Shown one piece after another: positions 26,060-34,751 of a DNA stretch of 47,610 nucleotides. The notes beneath the pieces are model-generated. The model was not told the DNA's origin. It made no database searches and worked only from the letters and a program-made list of their open reading frames with translations. The position numbers and the translations under genes were made by a program. The first letter of the stretch is position 1. Every line of letters starts with the position of its first letter. The DNA is from an uncultured Pelagibacteraceae bacterium (GTDB lineage: Bacteria; Pseudomonadota; Alphaproteobacteria; Pelagibacterales; Pelagibacteraceae): the NCBI GenBank assembly GCA_902518235.1, contig CABYFN010000004.1, positions 1 through 47,610 on the forward strand. Reading direction: 5' to 3'.

Positions 26060-26797
26060 TCAACTAAAATACATGCCTCCATTAACATGTATAGTTTCGC
26101 CAGTTATATAATCTGCAAGATTAGAACTTAAAAAAATAACTGTATTTGCCACATCCTCTGGTTTACCAAATTTATTAAGCGATATCCTTGATTTTAACAA
26201 TTCTGTATGATCTTCACTTATTTTATTTGTCATTTCTGATAATATAAAGCCTGGGGACACAGAATTTATTGTTATATTTTTTTTACCATATTCTAAAGCT
26301 AAACTTTTAGACATTGCTATAATACCTGCCTTTGAGGCTGCATAATTTGCTTGGCCAATATTTCCCGAGTGACCAACAACTGAGGTAATATTTATTATTT
26401 TTCCAGTTTTAGACTTTATCATTTTTCTAATTACATTTTTACTTATCAAAAATGTTGAGGTTAAATTAATATCAATAACTCTTTTCCATTCTTCTTCTTT
26501 CATTTTGATTGATAAATTATCATGAGTAATACCTGCGTTGTTTATTAAAACATCAATTCTATTTGATAAAATTGAACTACAATCCTCAACAAATCTATCT
26601 ATATTTTTATGATCAGATATATCAAACTTCAATACATTTAAATTTTTATATTTTTCTTGAATTAATTTCAATTTATCCTCATTTGTACCTGTCGCTAAGA
26701 CTGTAGATCCTGCAGAAATAAGTTTGTCTAAAATGGAATTACCAATAACTCCTGTGGCACCTGTCAAAATTATATTTAAATTTTTTAAATCAATCAT
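26060..26797 (-). CDS. fabG: 3-oxoacyl-[acyl-carrier-protein] reductase
   Basis: NADPH-dependent short-chain dehydrogenase of 245 residues that reduces 3-oxoacyl-ACP in each round of fatty-acid elongation. It shows the cofactor-binding TGATGVIG (12-19), NNAGITHDN, the catalytic triad S139, Y152, K156 (NITSV and NYAASKAG) and the C-terminal VNGGMYFS end typical of FabG. The start overlaps the fabD stop by 4 bases. Confidence 0.96.
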   Translation of the reverse strand: MIDLKNLNIILTGATGVIGNSILDKLISAGSTVLATGTNEDKLKLIQEKYKNLNVLKFDISDHKNIDRFVEDCSSILSNRIDVLINNAGITHDNLSIKMKEEEWKRVIDINLTSTFLISKNVIRKMIKSKTGKIINITSVVGHSGNIGQANYAASKAGIIAMSKSLALEYGKKNITINSVSPGFILSEMTNKISEDHTELLKSRISLNKFGKPEDVANTVIFLSSNLADYITGETIHVNGGMYFS

Positions 26798-27723
26798 AAA
26801 TCATCTAGGTTGTTAATATCGTCAATATTGTTTACTTGAAATAATTCAATATTTCTATCAATTCTTTTTACAAGTCCTGATAGAACTTTTCCAGGGCCTA
26901 TTTCAATAAATTTCTTATTACCGTAGTTTATCATGTTTATAATACTTTCTCGCCATCTAACTGGCTTCTCTATTTGTTCAATTAAAAGATTTTTAATATT
27001 TTCTGGGTTATCAGATGGTTGAGCTGTGACGTTAGAAACAATCTTGTTATTTGGTACCAAAAATTTAATTTCTTTAAGCTTGCTGTTCATAATTTGAGTG
27101 GCTGGACTCATCAACATACAATGAAAAGGGGCTGAAACAGGTAATTTAATATTTTTTATATTCAATTTTTTTAATTCAGCCATTAATCCATTAAGATCAT
27201 CAATTTTTCCACTTATTACAACTTGGCCATTTGTATTATCGTTAGCTAAAAAACAATTAAATTTATTTCTATTATTTTCTATAATTTTCTTAATATCATT
27301 TATATCTTCACCTAATACAGCAACCATACCTCCTTCATTCTTTGGTACAGCATTTTGCATTGCATTACCTCTTACTTTTAAAAGTTTTATTGTATCCCTA
27401 AAATTTATTACATTAGAGCAAGCTAAGGCTGAATATTCTCCTAACGAGTGTCCTGCAAAAAAATTTGCTTTGTCAAAGTTAAATGAAGTTTCATTTTTAA
27501 TTGCTGCAAAAATCGCATAACTTACTAGAAAGATTGCAGGTTGAGTATTTTCAGTTTCATTTAATAATTCTTTTGGTCCCTCAAAAATTAATTTACTAAT
27601 TGACATATCAAGCGCATCGTCAGCTTCATTGAAAAGGTCTTTTATGTATTGAAAATTGTCATATAAATCTTTAGCCATGCCCACTGATTGAGAACCTTGC
27701 CCTGGAAATAAAACAGAAAACAT
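26794..27723 (-). CDS. fabD: Malonyl-CoA:ACP transacylase
   Basis: Loads malonyl groups onto ACP. The 309-residue protein shows LFPGQGSQSVGM at the start, the nucleophile serine in GHSLGEYSAL (S93), the catalytic histidine in APFHCMLM (H201) and the GPGKVLSGL end. It is the first gene of fabD-fabG-acpP-gmk. Its promoter must lie in the 84-base spacer shared with divergent rpsF. Confidence 0.96.
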   Translation of the reverse strand: MFSVLFPGQGSQSVGMAKDLYDNFQYIKDLFNEADDALDMSISKLIFEGPKELLNETENTQPAIFLVSYAIFAAIKNETSFNFDKANFFAGHSLGEYSALACSNVINFRDTIKLLKVRGNAMQNAVPKNEGGMVAVLGEDINDIKKIIENNRNKFNCFLANDNTNGQVVISGKIDDLNGLMAELKKLNIKNIKLPVSAPFHCMLMSPATQIMNSKLKEIKFLVPNNKIVSNVTAQPSDNPENIKNLLIEQIEKPVRWRESIINMINYGNKKFIEIGPGKVLSGLVKRIDRNIELFQVNNIDDINNLDDL

Positions 27724-27768
27724 AGAAAATATAAGTAAAAACCTTATTTTTTGTATTGTAATTAAAAA

Positions 27769-27776
27769 ATTATAAT
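27769..27776. promoter_or_regulatory. Palindromic -10 element shared by fabD and rpsF
   Basis: The octamer ATTATAAT contains TATAAT on the plus strand (27771-27776) and also TATAAT on the minus strand (27774-27769). Starts near 27783 and 27762 would give leaders of about 25 bases for rpsF and about 40 bases for fabD. No strong -35 is seen on either side. One site could serve both operons, making their transcription mutually exclusive at any instant. Confidence 0.35.
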
Positions 27777-27807
27777 AGTATATCCTCTCTTTTTTAAAAG
27801 AATTATT

Positions 27808-28152
27808 ATGAACTTATACGAACATACAATAATAACAAGACAAGACATTAGTCCTACACAGCTAAAGCAAATCGAAGAGAAGTATTCCAAAATTGTTGAG
27901 AAACATAAAGGAGATATAGTAAAGTTTGAAAATTGGGGTCTAATGAGTCTTTCATACATAATTAAGAAAAATAAAAAAGGAAACTATATTCACTTTAAAA
28001 TCAAAGCTGACGGAAAAACTATTTCTGAATTAGAAAAAAATGAAAAAATTGACAAAAATTTACTTAGATATTTAACAGTTAAGGTGAAAAACTTTGATTT
28101 AGAAACAGATTATTTTAAGAAAAATGATGAAAAAGAATTTTCTAATAGATAA
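27808..28152 (+). CDS. rpsF: 30S ribosomal protein S6
   Basis: A 114-residue S6: the start NLYEHTIITRQDISPTQ, the central GDIVKFENWGLMSLSYIIKK block and the NLLRYLTVKV segment are family marks. S6 pairs with S18 on the 30S platform. It leads rpsF-rpsR-rplI; the predicted leader is too short for the structured S6:S18-binding leader known in some bacteria, so control may differ. No clear Shine-Dalgarno is present. Confidence 0.96.
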   Translation: MNLYEHTIITRQDISPTQLKQIEEKYSKIVEKHKGDIVKFENWGLMSLSYIIKKNKKGNYIHFKIKADGKTISELEKNEKIDKNLLRYLTVKVKNFDLETDYFKKNDEKEFSNR

Positions 28153-28158
28153 AAATTT

Positions 28159-28428
28159 ATGAAAAAAAGAAATAATAAAAAAAAACCTAGACAAAGTAAT
28201 TTCGCGAAATTAAGTATATTTCAAAATCAAAAATATAAATTTAAAAAGAAATGTCCTCTTTCTGGAAAAGGAGCTCCAGTAGTTGATTATAAAAATTTAA
28301 AATTATTGAAAAGGTATATATCTGAGAACGGTAAAATTTTACCCTCAAGAATTACCTCGGTAAGTTTAAAAAAACAAAGAGAACTATCTCTATCAATTAA
28401 AAGAGCTAGAAATCTGGCATTGTTATAA
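28159..28428 (+). CDS. rpsR: 30S ribosomal protein S18
   Basis: An 89-residue basic S18 with a Lys/Asn-rich N-terminus, [17 protein letters not shown], and the conserved [32 protein letters not shown] end. The classic RRK-type start is replaced by a lysine run. It lies 6 bases after rpsF and 1 base before rplI. Confidence 0.95.
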   Translation: MKKRNNKKKPRQSNFAKLSIFQNQKYKFKKKCPLSGKGAPVVDYKNLKLLKRYISENGKILPSRITSVSLKKQRELSLSIKRARNLALL

Positions 28429-28429
28429 A

Positions 28430-28888
28430 ATGAAAATAATACTTTTAGAAAATGTAAGAAAAGTTGGGTCAATTGGAGAAATAATTGATGTTAAAAGAGG
28501 CTTTGCTAGAAATTATCTTATATCAAAAAAAAAAGCTCTTTTTGCCTCTACTCAAAATATTAAAGAAGTTGAAAAAATTAAGCAAGATCTAGGAAAGAAA
28601 GATGAGGTTAGAAAAAAAGAAGCAAAAATAATAAACGAAAAAATTAAAAATAAAAAATATGAAATAAAGAAACTGAGCACAGAAAATAAAGAGTTATATG
28701 GATCAGTAAAACCAACAGAAATTTCAAAAATCTTAGAAGAAAAGGAACAAGTAAAAATAAACCCATCATTAATACAACCTTCAAAAGAAATCAAATCACT
28801 TGGTGATTTCGACGTATTAATTAATTTACATCCTGAAGTTCAAACTCAGATTGTAATTAAGGCTGTTGCTCAAGAAGAAGCAAAATAA
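28430..28888 (+). CDS. rplI: 50S ribosomal protein L9
   Basis: A 152-residue L9 with the two-domain layout: an N-terminal domain (VRKVGSIGEIIDVKRGFARNYLI), a long charged connecting helix (about 45-80) and a C-terminal domain starting near LYGSV. It ends 67 bases before dnaB, a gap with a possible weak promoter but no GC-rich hairpin. Confidence 0.96.
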   Translation: MKIILLENVRKVGSIGEIIDVKRGFARNYLISKKKALFASTQNIKEVEKIKQDLGKKDEVRKKEAKIINEKIKNKKYEIKKLSTENKELYGSVKPTEISKILEEKEQVKINPSLIQPSKEIKSLGDFDVLINLHPEVQTQIVIKAVAQEEAK

Positions 28889-28955
28889 TTATACATAATT
28901 TTCCCCAATAAAATTAAGAAATTGAACATTATTTTCTATGATATAAATTTAAGAT

Positions 28956-30371
28956 GTGTCTCAACCATTTAATTTAGTTAAAAATAAAATAGAAGAACTT
29001 CCAAATAATATAGAGGCAGAACAGTCAGTTATAGGTTCTATTCTGTTATCTAACGAAATTTTTGATGAGATAAACATATTAATTTCAAGTAAAAATTTTT
29101 ATGATCCAATGCACCAAAAAATTTTTAGTGCAATTGAAAATTTGATTTACAAGGGAATGTTGGCAAATCCAATAACTTTGAAAAATCATTTTGAAAATGA
29201 AAAAGATGAATTAAATATTCCTGAATATCTTGTAAAAATTACAAAATTTTCAACTTCTTCTAGACAAAGTATTGAATATTCTAAACTTATATATGATTTA
29301 TATGTGAAGAGAGAGCTTATAAAAATATCAGACAATATTATAGATACAGCAAAACTAAATGATTTAAATAATGACGGTCAGCAAATAATTGAAAATTTTG
29401 AAAAATCTTTATTTGATTTAGCCGAAAAAGGATCCTTTAGTTCTTCTATTGTAAAATTTGATGAGGCTATGAGACAGACTATTGAAATGGCTTCTAATGC
29501 ATATAAAAATGATGAGGGTATTGTGGGTGTCCCTTCTGGTCTTAGTGACCTAGATGATAGATTGGGTGGTATGCATAAGTCAGATTTAATAATTATTGCA
29601 GGTAGACCTTCTATGGGTAAAACAGCTCTTGCAACAAATATTGCTTTCCATGCTGCAAAAAATATTCAAGATAAAGGTGAAAAATCTTGTATAGCTTTTT
29701 TTTCATTAGAAATGTCCTCTGAGCAATTGTCTACAAGAATTCTAGCTGAACAATCAAGAATCAAGTCTAATGATATTAGACGAGGAAAAATAACTGAAGA
29801 ACAATTTGATAAATTTATTGAAACTTCAAAAAATATTGCTGAACTTCCTCTGTATATTGATGAAACGCCAGCTATATCTATTGCTGCACTGAGTAATAGA
29901 GCGAGAAGAATTAAAAGAATTCATGGTCTTGATATGATAGTGATAGATTATATTCAATTAATGAAAGGATCAAATTTTAAGGATGGACGAGTTCAGGAGA
30001 TTTCTGAGATAACTCAGGGACTAAAAGCTTTAGCTAAAGAATTATCTGTTCCTGTGTTAGCGCTTTCCCAATTATCTAGAGCAGTTGAGCAAAGAGATGA
30101 CAAAAAACCTCTGCTTTCAGATCTAAGAGAATCCGGATCCATAGAACAAGATGCGGATGTTGTGATGTTTGTGTTTAGAGAGTCCTATTATTTAAAAAAT
30201 AAAGAACCAAGACCTGCAACAGTTGAACATGCTGAATGGCAGGCAAAAATGAATGAAATTTCACATTTAGCTGAACTTCTTATACTAAAACAAAGACATG
30301 GTCCGACTGGTACTATAATGCTTGAATTTGAAGAAATGTTTACCAAATTTAAAGATATTCAAAATAATTAA
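28956..30371 (+). CDS. dnaB: Replicative DNA helicase
   Basis: Hexameric 5'-3' helicase of the replication fork, 471 residues. The N-terminal DnaB domain (NNIEAEQSVIGSILLSNEIFDEI, about 18-120) is followed by the RecA-like domain with Walker A GRPSMGKTA (216-224), FFSLEMSSEQL, a Walker B in MIVIDYIQLM and ALSQLSRAVEQR. The start is GTG at 28956; the ATG two bases earlier is in another frame. TTGAAC at 28922-28927 with TAAATT at 28944-28949 (16-base spacing) may be a promoter, which would make the mRNA almost leaderless. The rplI-dnaB order is common in bacteria. Confidence 0.95.
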   Translation: MSQPFNLVKNKIEELPNNIEAEQSVIGSILLSNEIFDEINILISSKNFYDPMHQKIFSAIENLIYKGMLANPITLKNHFENEKDELNIPEYLVKITKFSTSSRQSIEYSKLIYDLYVKRELIKISDNIIDTAKLNDLNNDGQQIIENFEKSLFDLAEKGSFSSSIVKFDEAMRQTIEMASNAYKNDEGIVGVPSGLSDLDDRLGGMHKSDLIIIAGRPSMGKTALATNIAFHAAKNIQDKGEKSCIAFFSLEMSSEQLSTRILAEQSRIKSNDIRRGKITEEQFDKFIETSKNIAELPLYIDETPAISIAALSNRARRIKRIHGLDMIVIDYIQLMKGSNFKDGRVQEISEITQGLKALAKELSVPVLALSQLSRAVEQRDDKKPLLSDLRESGSIEQDADVVMFVFRESYYLKNKEPRPATVEHAEWQAKMNEISHLAELLILKQRHGPTGTIMLEFEEMFTKFKDIQNN

Positions 30372-30396
30372 TATAAATTATAAAAGCTAATATTGA

Positions 30397-32769
30397 ATGT
30401 TAGCTAATTTTTATCAAAAAAATATTATTGAAAAACCTAAACTTATTTTTTCAATATTGTTATTTATTTTAACTATAGCTTTTTACTTTTCTAAAGACTT
30501 TCGATTAGACGCTAGCTCAGAAACATTATTGTTAGAGAATGATCCGGATCTAATATATTTGAATGAAATAAATGAAAAATATGGTGCAAAAGAATTTCTA
30601 GTTCTCACCTACACTCCAGCTAGCAAAATGAATTCAGATGAATCAATTAGAAATCTTTCTGCATTAAAAAATGAGTTAAAATCATTAGATTGGGTTCATA
30701 ATGTTGTAACACTTTTAGATATTCCACTATTAGAGGCAACAGATGTTGGTTTAATTGAACGTATCCAAAATTTTAAAACTTTAAAAAGTGAGAATATAGA
30801 TAGAGAACGTGGATTTAATGAAATCTTGAATAGTCCTTTATTTAAAAACTTTGTAATTAGTGAAGATGGAAAAACAAGTGGAATTATTGTTTATATAAAA
30901 TCAAATAAAATAGATAAACAAATTGAAACTGAGAGAGAATTAGAGGATTTAAAAGATAAGATTAAAAAAGAGAGACATCAAAATATTTTAGAAATTAGAG
31001 AAGTTATAAAAAATCATAGTCAAAATAATCAGATTTATCTTGGAGGTATTCCAATGATTGCAGATGATATGATGACTTTTATAAAAAATGATATTGTTAC
31101 TTTTGGAATTGGAGTATTGCTTTTTATCATACTAACTCTTTGGTATGTATTTAGAAAAATAATTTGGATAATAATTCCAATTTGTAGCTGTTTCTTTTCT
31201 GTTACATTTATGATTGGTTTTCTAGGGCTAGTTGGATGGAAAGTTACTGTAATTTCATCAAACTTTATTGCTTTAATGTTAATTCTTACAATGGCAATGA
31301 ATATTCATATGAGCACTAGATTTTTACAATTATACAAACAGTTTCCAAGAAAGAAAAAATTTGAAATTTTAATCTTGACTACAAGAAAAATGATTTGGCC
31401 AATATTTTATACTGTCTTAACAACTGTATGTGCTTTTATGTCATTAATCTTTAGTGAAATAAAACCAATTATCGATTTTGGATGGATGATGACTTTTGGA
31501 TTGTTAACCTCATTAGTAATTACATTCACATTGCTTCCCACACTGCTAAATTTTGTGCAAAACTCAAACGTTTCGTTATCAAAAGAGAATGACTCTAAAA
31601 TAACAAATTATTTAGGATTATTAGCTGTTAAAAACAAAAATTATATATTTGGTATAACTGGGATAATTATATTCTTAAGTATATTTGGTATCTCAAAATT
31701 AGAAGTTGAAAATAGTTTCATTAATTACTTTGATAAAAATACAGAGATTTATAAAGGCATGAAATTAATAGATGAAAAGCTGGGTGGAACAACGCCACTA
31801 GAAGTAATTTTAAAATTTCCAAAAGACGAGGATGAAGAAACTGATAGTGAGAATGACTGGGGTGACGAAGATGAGAATGACAATAAGTATTGGTTTACAA
31901 AAGATAAAATCAACAAAATAACTAGAGTTCACAATTATTTAGATGATATTGATGCTGTTGGTAAAGTTTTATCCTTTTCATCAATAATTGAAGTTGCAAC
32001 TAAATTAAATTATAATAAACCACTTGGAACTCTAGAAATGGGAGTTCTGTATACTAAAATTCCAGATGATATTAAAAAAGAAATAGTAGACCCATATATA
32101 TCTATAAAAAATTCTGAAGCTCGAATAAGTTTAAGAATAAAAGACTCTTTAGATGGATTAAGAAGAAATGATCTGATTAATCAAATTAATTTTGATTTAG
32201 AAAATAAATTAAATATAAGTAAAGATGAATTTAAACTTGGAGGCGTCCTTATATTGTTTAATAATTTACTTCAAAGTTTATTTAAATCCCAAATTTTAAC
32301 TCTTGGTTTTGTGATGGTTGGAATATTTGTTATGTTTCTAATTCTTTTTAGAAATATAAAAATTTCACTAATTGGAGTGATACCTAATTTTATTGCAGCT
32401 TTTTTTATTCTAGGAATAATTGGTTTGGCCGGCATCCCTTTGGATATGATGACGATCACAATTGCTGCCATCACGATTGGTATTGCTGTAGATAATAGCA
32501 TTCATTATATTTATAGATTTAGGGAAGAACTGACTAAAATAAAAGATTACAATAAAACACTTAAATATTGCCATTCAACAGTAGGACTAGCGATACTAAA
32601 TACATCTATAACAATTGTATTTGGATTTTCTATTTTGGTTTTATCTAATTTTATTCCAACAATATATTTTGGGGTCTTTACGGGAATAGCAATGCTATTG
32701 GCTATGATATCAGTTTTAACATTATTGCCGTCTTTACTTTTAGTGCTCAAACCTTTTAAGATTAAATAA
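30397..32769 (+). CDS. RND/MMPL-superfamily membrane exporter
   Basis: A 790-residue protein with the RND layout: an N-terminal transmembrane helix (about 18-34), a periplasmic domain (about 35-225), five helices (about 230-390), a second single helix (near 410) and periplasmic domain, and a last block of five helices (about 625-785). It resembles the MMPL/SSD-like predicted exporters (COG1033 type, including hopanoid exporter HpnN) and not the AcrB drug pumps, as the periplasmic loops are shorter. The second loop holds a very acidic stretch (about residues 475-497). The substrate is unknown; lipid-like molecules are typical. It sits where many alphaproteobacteria have alr-radA between dnaB and cvpA. 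Confidence 0.85.
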   Translation: MLANFYQKNIIEKPKLIFSILLFILTIAFYFSKDFRLDASSETLLLENDPDLIYLNEINEKYGAKEFLVLTYTPASKMNSDESIRNLSALKNELKSLDWVHNVVTLLDIPLLEATDVGLIERIQNFKTLKSENIDRERGFNEILNSPLFKNFVISEDGKTSGIIVYIKSNKIDKQIETERELEDLKDKIKKERHQNILEIREVIKNHSQNNQIYLGGIPMIADDMMTFIKNDIVTFGIGVLLFIILTLWYVFRKIIWIIIPICSCFFSVTFMIGFLGLVGWKVTVISSNFIALMLILTMAMNIHMSTRFLQLYKQFPRKKKFEILILTTRKMIWPIFYTVLTTVCAFMSLIFSEIKPIIDFGWMMTFGLLTSLVITFTLLPTLLNFVQNSNVSLSKENDSKITNYLGLLAVKNKNYIFGITGIIIFLSIFGISKLEVENSFINYFDKNTEIYKGMKLIDEKLGGTTPLEVILKFPKDEDEETDSENDWGDEDENDNKYWFTKDKINKITRVHNYLDDIDAVGKVLSFSSIIEVATKLNYNKPLGTLEMGVLYTKIPDDIKKEIVDPYISIKNSEARISLRIKDSLDGLRRNDLINQINFDLENKLNISKDEFKLGGVLILFNNLLQSLFKSQILTLGFVMVGIFVMFLILFRNIKISLIGVIPNFIAAFFILGIIGLAGIPLDMMTITIAAITIGIAVDNSIHYIYRFREELTKIKDYNKTLKYCHSTVGLAILNTSITIVFGFSILVLSNFIPTIYFGVFTGIAMLLAMISVLTLLPSLLLVLKPFKIK

Positions 32770-32772
32770 TTG

Positions 32773-33315
32773 ATGGAAGTTGTAAAAGATTTTTTTACTG
32801 ATCTATATATCTTTGATATTGTTTATTTAGTTTTCACAGCACTATCCTTGATAACATGTACAAAGAAAGGTTTTTTATTGAGCGTTTTATCAGCCTCTAA
32901 ATGGCTTTTAGCTTATGTTGTTACTCTATTTTTATTTCCAAAAGTAAAGCCATATTTTGAGGATATAATTGATAGTGAATATGTGCTTGATCTAGCAGTT
33001 GGTATAGGATTATTTATAATAATTATTTTCATAATTTTATTAATAAATAAAGGAATTAATAGAGCAATCACTTACTCTGGATTAGGAAATCTAGATAGAA
33101 TCTTTGGTTTCTTTTTTGGATTTATTAGGGCTTACGTCATAGTTGTATGTATTTATACAACTATAAATATCATTTATAACCACAAAAAATGGCCAATTAA
33201 TTTAGATGATGCTTTTACATATGCATGGGTTGAAAAAGGTAGTAACTATCTTATAAAAGAATTTCCTAATAAAAAAGAATATGAAGAAACTAAAGAAAAA
33301 GTTCAAGATATATGA
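32773..33315 (+). CDS. cvpA: CvpA-family membrane protein
   Basis: A 180-residue membrane protein with four predicted helices (about 15-35, 40-60, 72-97, 112-133) and the family segment GLGNLDRIFGFFFGFIRAYVIV. CvpA proteins are linked to colicin V production and envelope stress; the molecular role is unclear. I use the ATG at 32773; a TTG at 32770 just after the preceding stop is also possible. The 3' end overlaps purF by 35 bases, an unusually long overlap, and cvpA-purF is a widespread pair. Confidence 0.88.
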   Translation: MEVVKDFFTDLYIFDIVYLVFTALSLITCTKKGFLLSVLSASKWLLAYVVTLFLFPKVKPYFEDIIDSEYVLDLAVGIGLFIIIIFIILLINKGINRAITYSGLGNLDRIFGFFFGFIRAYVIVVCIYTTINIIYNHKKWPINLDDAFTYAWVEKGSNYLIKEFPNKKEYEETKEKVQDI

Positions 33316-34750
33316 TCCTAAGATAAAGGAAGAGTGTGCGGTATTTGGAATAAGTAATTCCACTGATGCCTCTACCCTTACCGCTTTAGGTCTTCATGCA
33401 CTTCAACATAGGGGTCAAGAGGGTTGTGGTATTGTTTCATATGATGGAGAAAAATATCACTCAGAAAAAAGATTTGGATTAGTTGGTGATAATTTTAATG
33501 ATGAAAAAGTTTTAAAAAAACTTCCTGGAAAATATGCAATCGGTCATAATCGATATTCAACAACAGGAGGAACTGCTTTAAGAAATGTACAACCTTTTTT
33601 TGCTGATACAAACGCAGGTGGTATTGGTGTTGCACATAATGGTAATCTTACTAACGCTATAACATTAAGAAATAAGCTAGTACAGGATGGAGCGATATTC
33701 TATACAACATCGGATACTGAAACCATTGTTCAATTAATTGCTAAATCAAAAAGAGGAAAAACGATAGATAAAATCATAGATGCTATATTTCAAATTCAAG
33801 GTGGTTATGCACTTGTGATGATGACACAAAATACACTAATAGGTGTAAGAGATCCTTACGGAATTAGACCGTTAGTAATAGGTAAATTAAAAAACTCATA
33901 TGTATTTGCCTCTGAAACTTGTGCCTTTGATATTATTGGAGCAAAATTTGTAAGAGAAGTTGAAAATGGAGAGATTGTTTATATTGAAAATGATGAGTTA
34001 AAAAGTATTAAACCATTTCCACCAAAAAAGATCAGACCATGTGTATTTGAATACATTTATTTCTCTAGACCAGATAGTATTTTAAACGGCAAAACTGCTT
34101 ATGAATATAGAAAAAACTTTGGTTCTCAGCTAGCAAAAGAAGAGGAAATAGATGCTGATCTAGTTGTGCCTGTGCCAGACTCAGGCAACGCAGCAGCATT
34201 AGGATATGCTGAGGAAAAAGGTCTAAAATTTGATTTAGGTTTAATTAGAAATCATTATGTTGGAAGGACTTTTATTGAACCCTCTCAACAAATTAGAAGT
34301 TTAGGGGTTAAGTTAAAATTAAACCCAAATATTTCTGTAATTAAAAATAAAAGAATAATTCTAGTTGATGACTCTCTCGTTAGAGGAACCACATCCTCAA
34401 AAATAGTAAAGATGTTATACGATTCTGGAGCAAAAGAAGTTCACGTTAGAATAGCAAGTCCCGAAATTAAGTTTCCTGATTTTTATGGAGTTGATACACC
34501 AACAAAAAAAGAGCTATTAGCTGCAAACAAATCAGCAGCAGAAATTTGTGAATTCATTAAGGCAAAATCATTAAAATTCTTAAGTTTAAATGGTTTATAT
34601 TTGGGAATGGGTTTTGATAAAAGAAATGATAATTATCCACAATTAACAGATCATCACTTTACTGGGGAATACCCTGTAAAAATAATTGATGAGCTTGGTG
34701 AAGATAAAGTAACCCAACTTTCTTTATTAAGCACAGCATCAAATAATTAA
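33281..34750 (+). CDS. purF: Amidophosphoribosyltransferase
   Basis: First committed step of purine synthesis: PRPP plus glutamine gives phosphoribosylamine. The 489-residue protein is an N-terminal nucleophile enzyme. The catalytic Cys is C19 in EECAVFGI, so an 18-residue, lysine-rich propeptide must be removed. The glutaminase domain shows GLHALQHRGQEG and GHNRYSTTG; the PRTase domain shows RIILVDDSLVRGTT. The ATG at 33281 is the only good start before C19 and lies 35 bases inside cvpA. Other purine genes here are purM and purN. Confidence 0.96.
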   Translation: MKKLKKKFKIYDPKIKEECAVFGISNSTDASTLTALGLHALQHRGQEGCGIVSYDGEKYHSEKRFGLVGDNFNDEKVLKKLPGKYAIGHNRYSTTGGTALRNVQPFFADTNAGGIGVAHNGNLTNAITLRNKLVQDGAIFYTTSDTETIVQLIAKSKRGKTIDKIIDAIFQIQGGYALVMMTQNTLIGVRDPYGIRPLVIGKLKNSYVFASETCAFDIIGAKFVREVENGEIVYIENDELKSIKPFPPKKIRPCVFEYIYFSRPDSILNGKTAYEYRKNFGSQLAKEEEIDADLVVPVPDSGNAAALGYAEEKGLKFDLGLIRNHYVGRTFIEPSQQIRSLGVKLKLNPNISVIKNKRIILVDDSLVRGTTSSKIVKMLYDSGAKEVHVRIASPEIKFPDFYGVDTPTKKELLAANKSAAEICEFIKAKSLKFLSLNGLYLGMGFDKRNDNYPQLTDHHFTGEYPVKIIDELGEDKVTQLSLLSTASNN

Positions 34751-34751
34751 A

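Noticed and set aside
28889..28955. Intrinsic terminator after rplI
   Set aside because: Only an A/T-only palindrome (AATTTT with AAAATT around a short loop) is present, without GC stem or U-tract; too weak.
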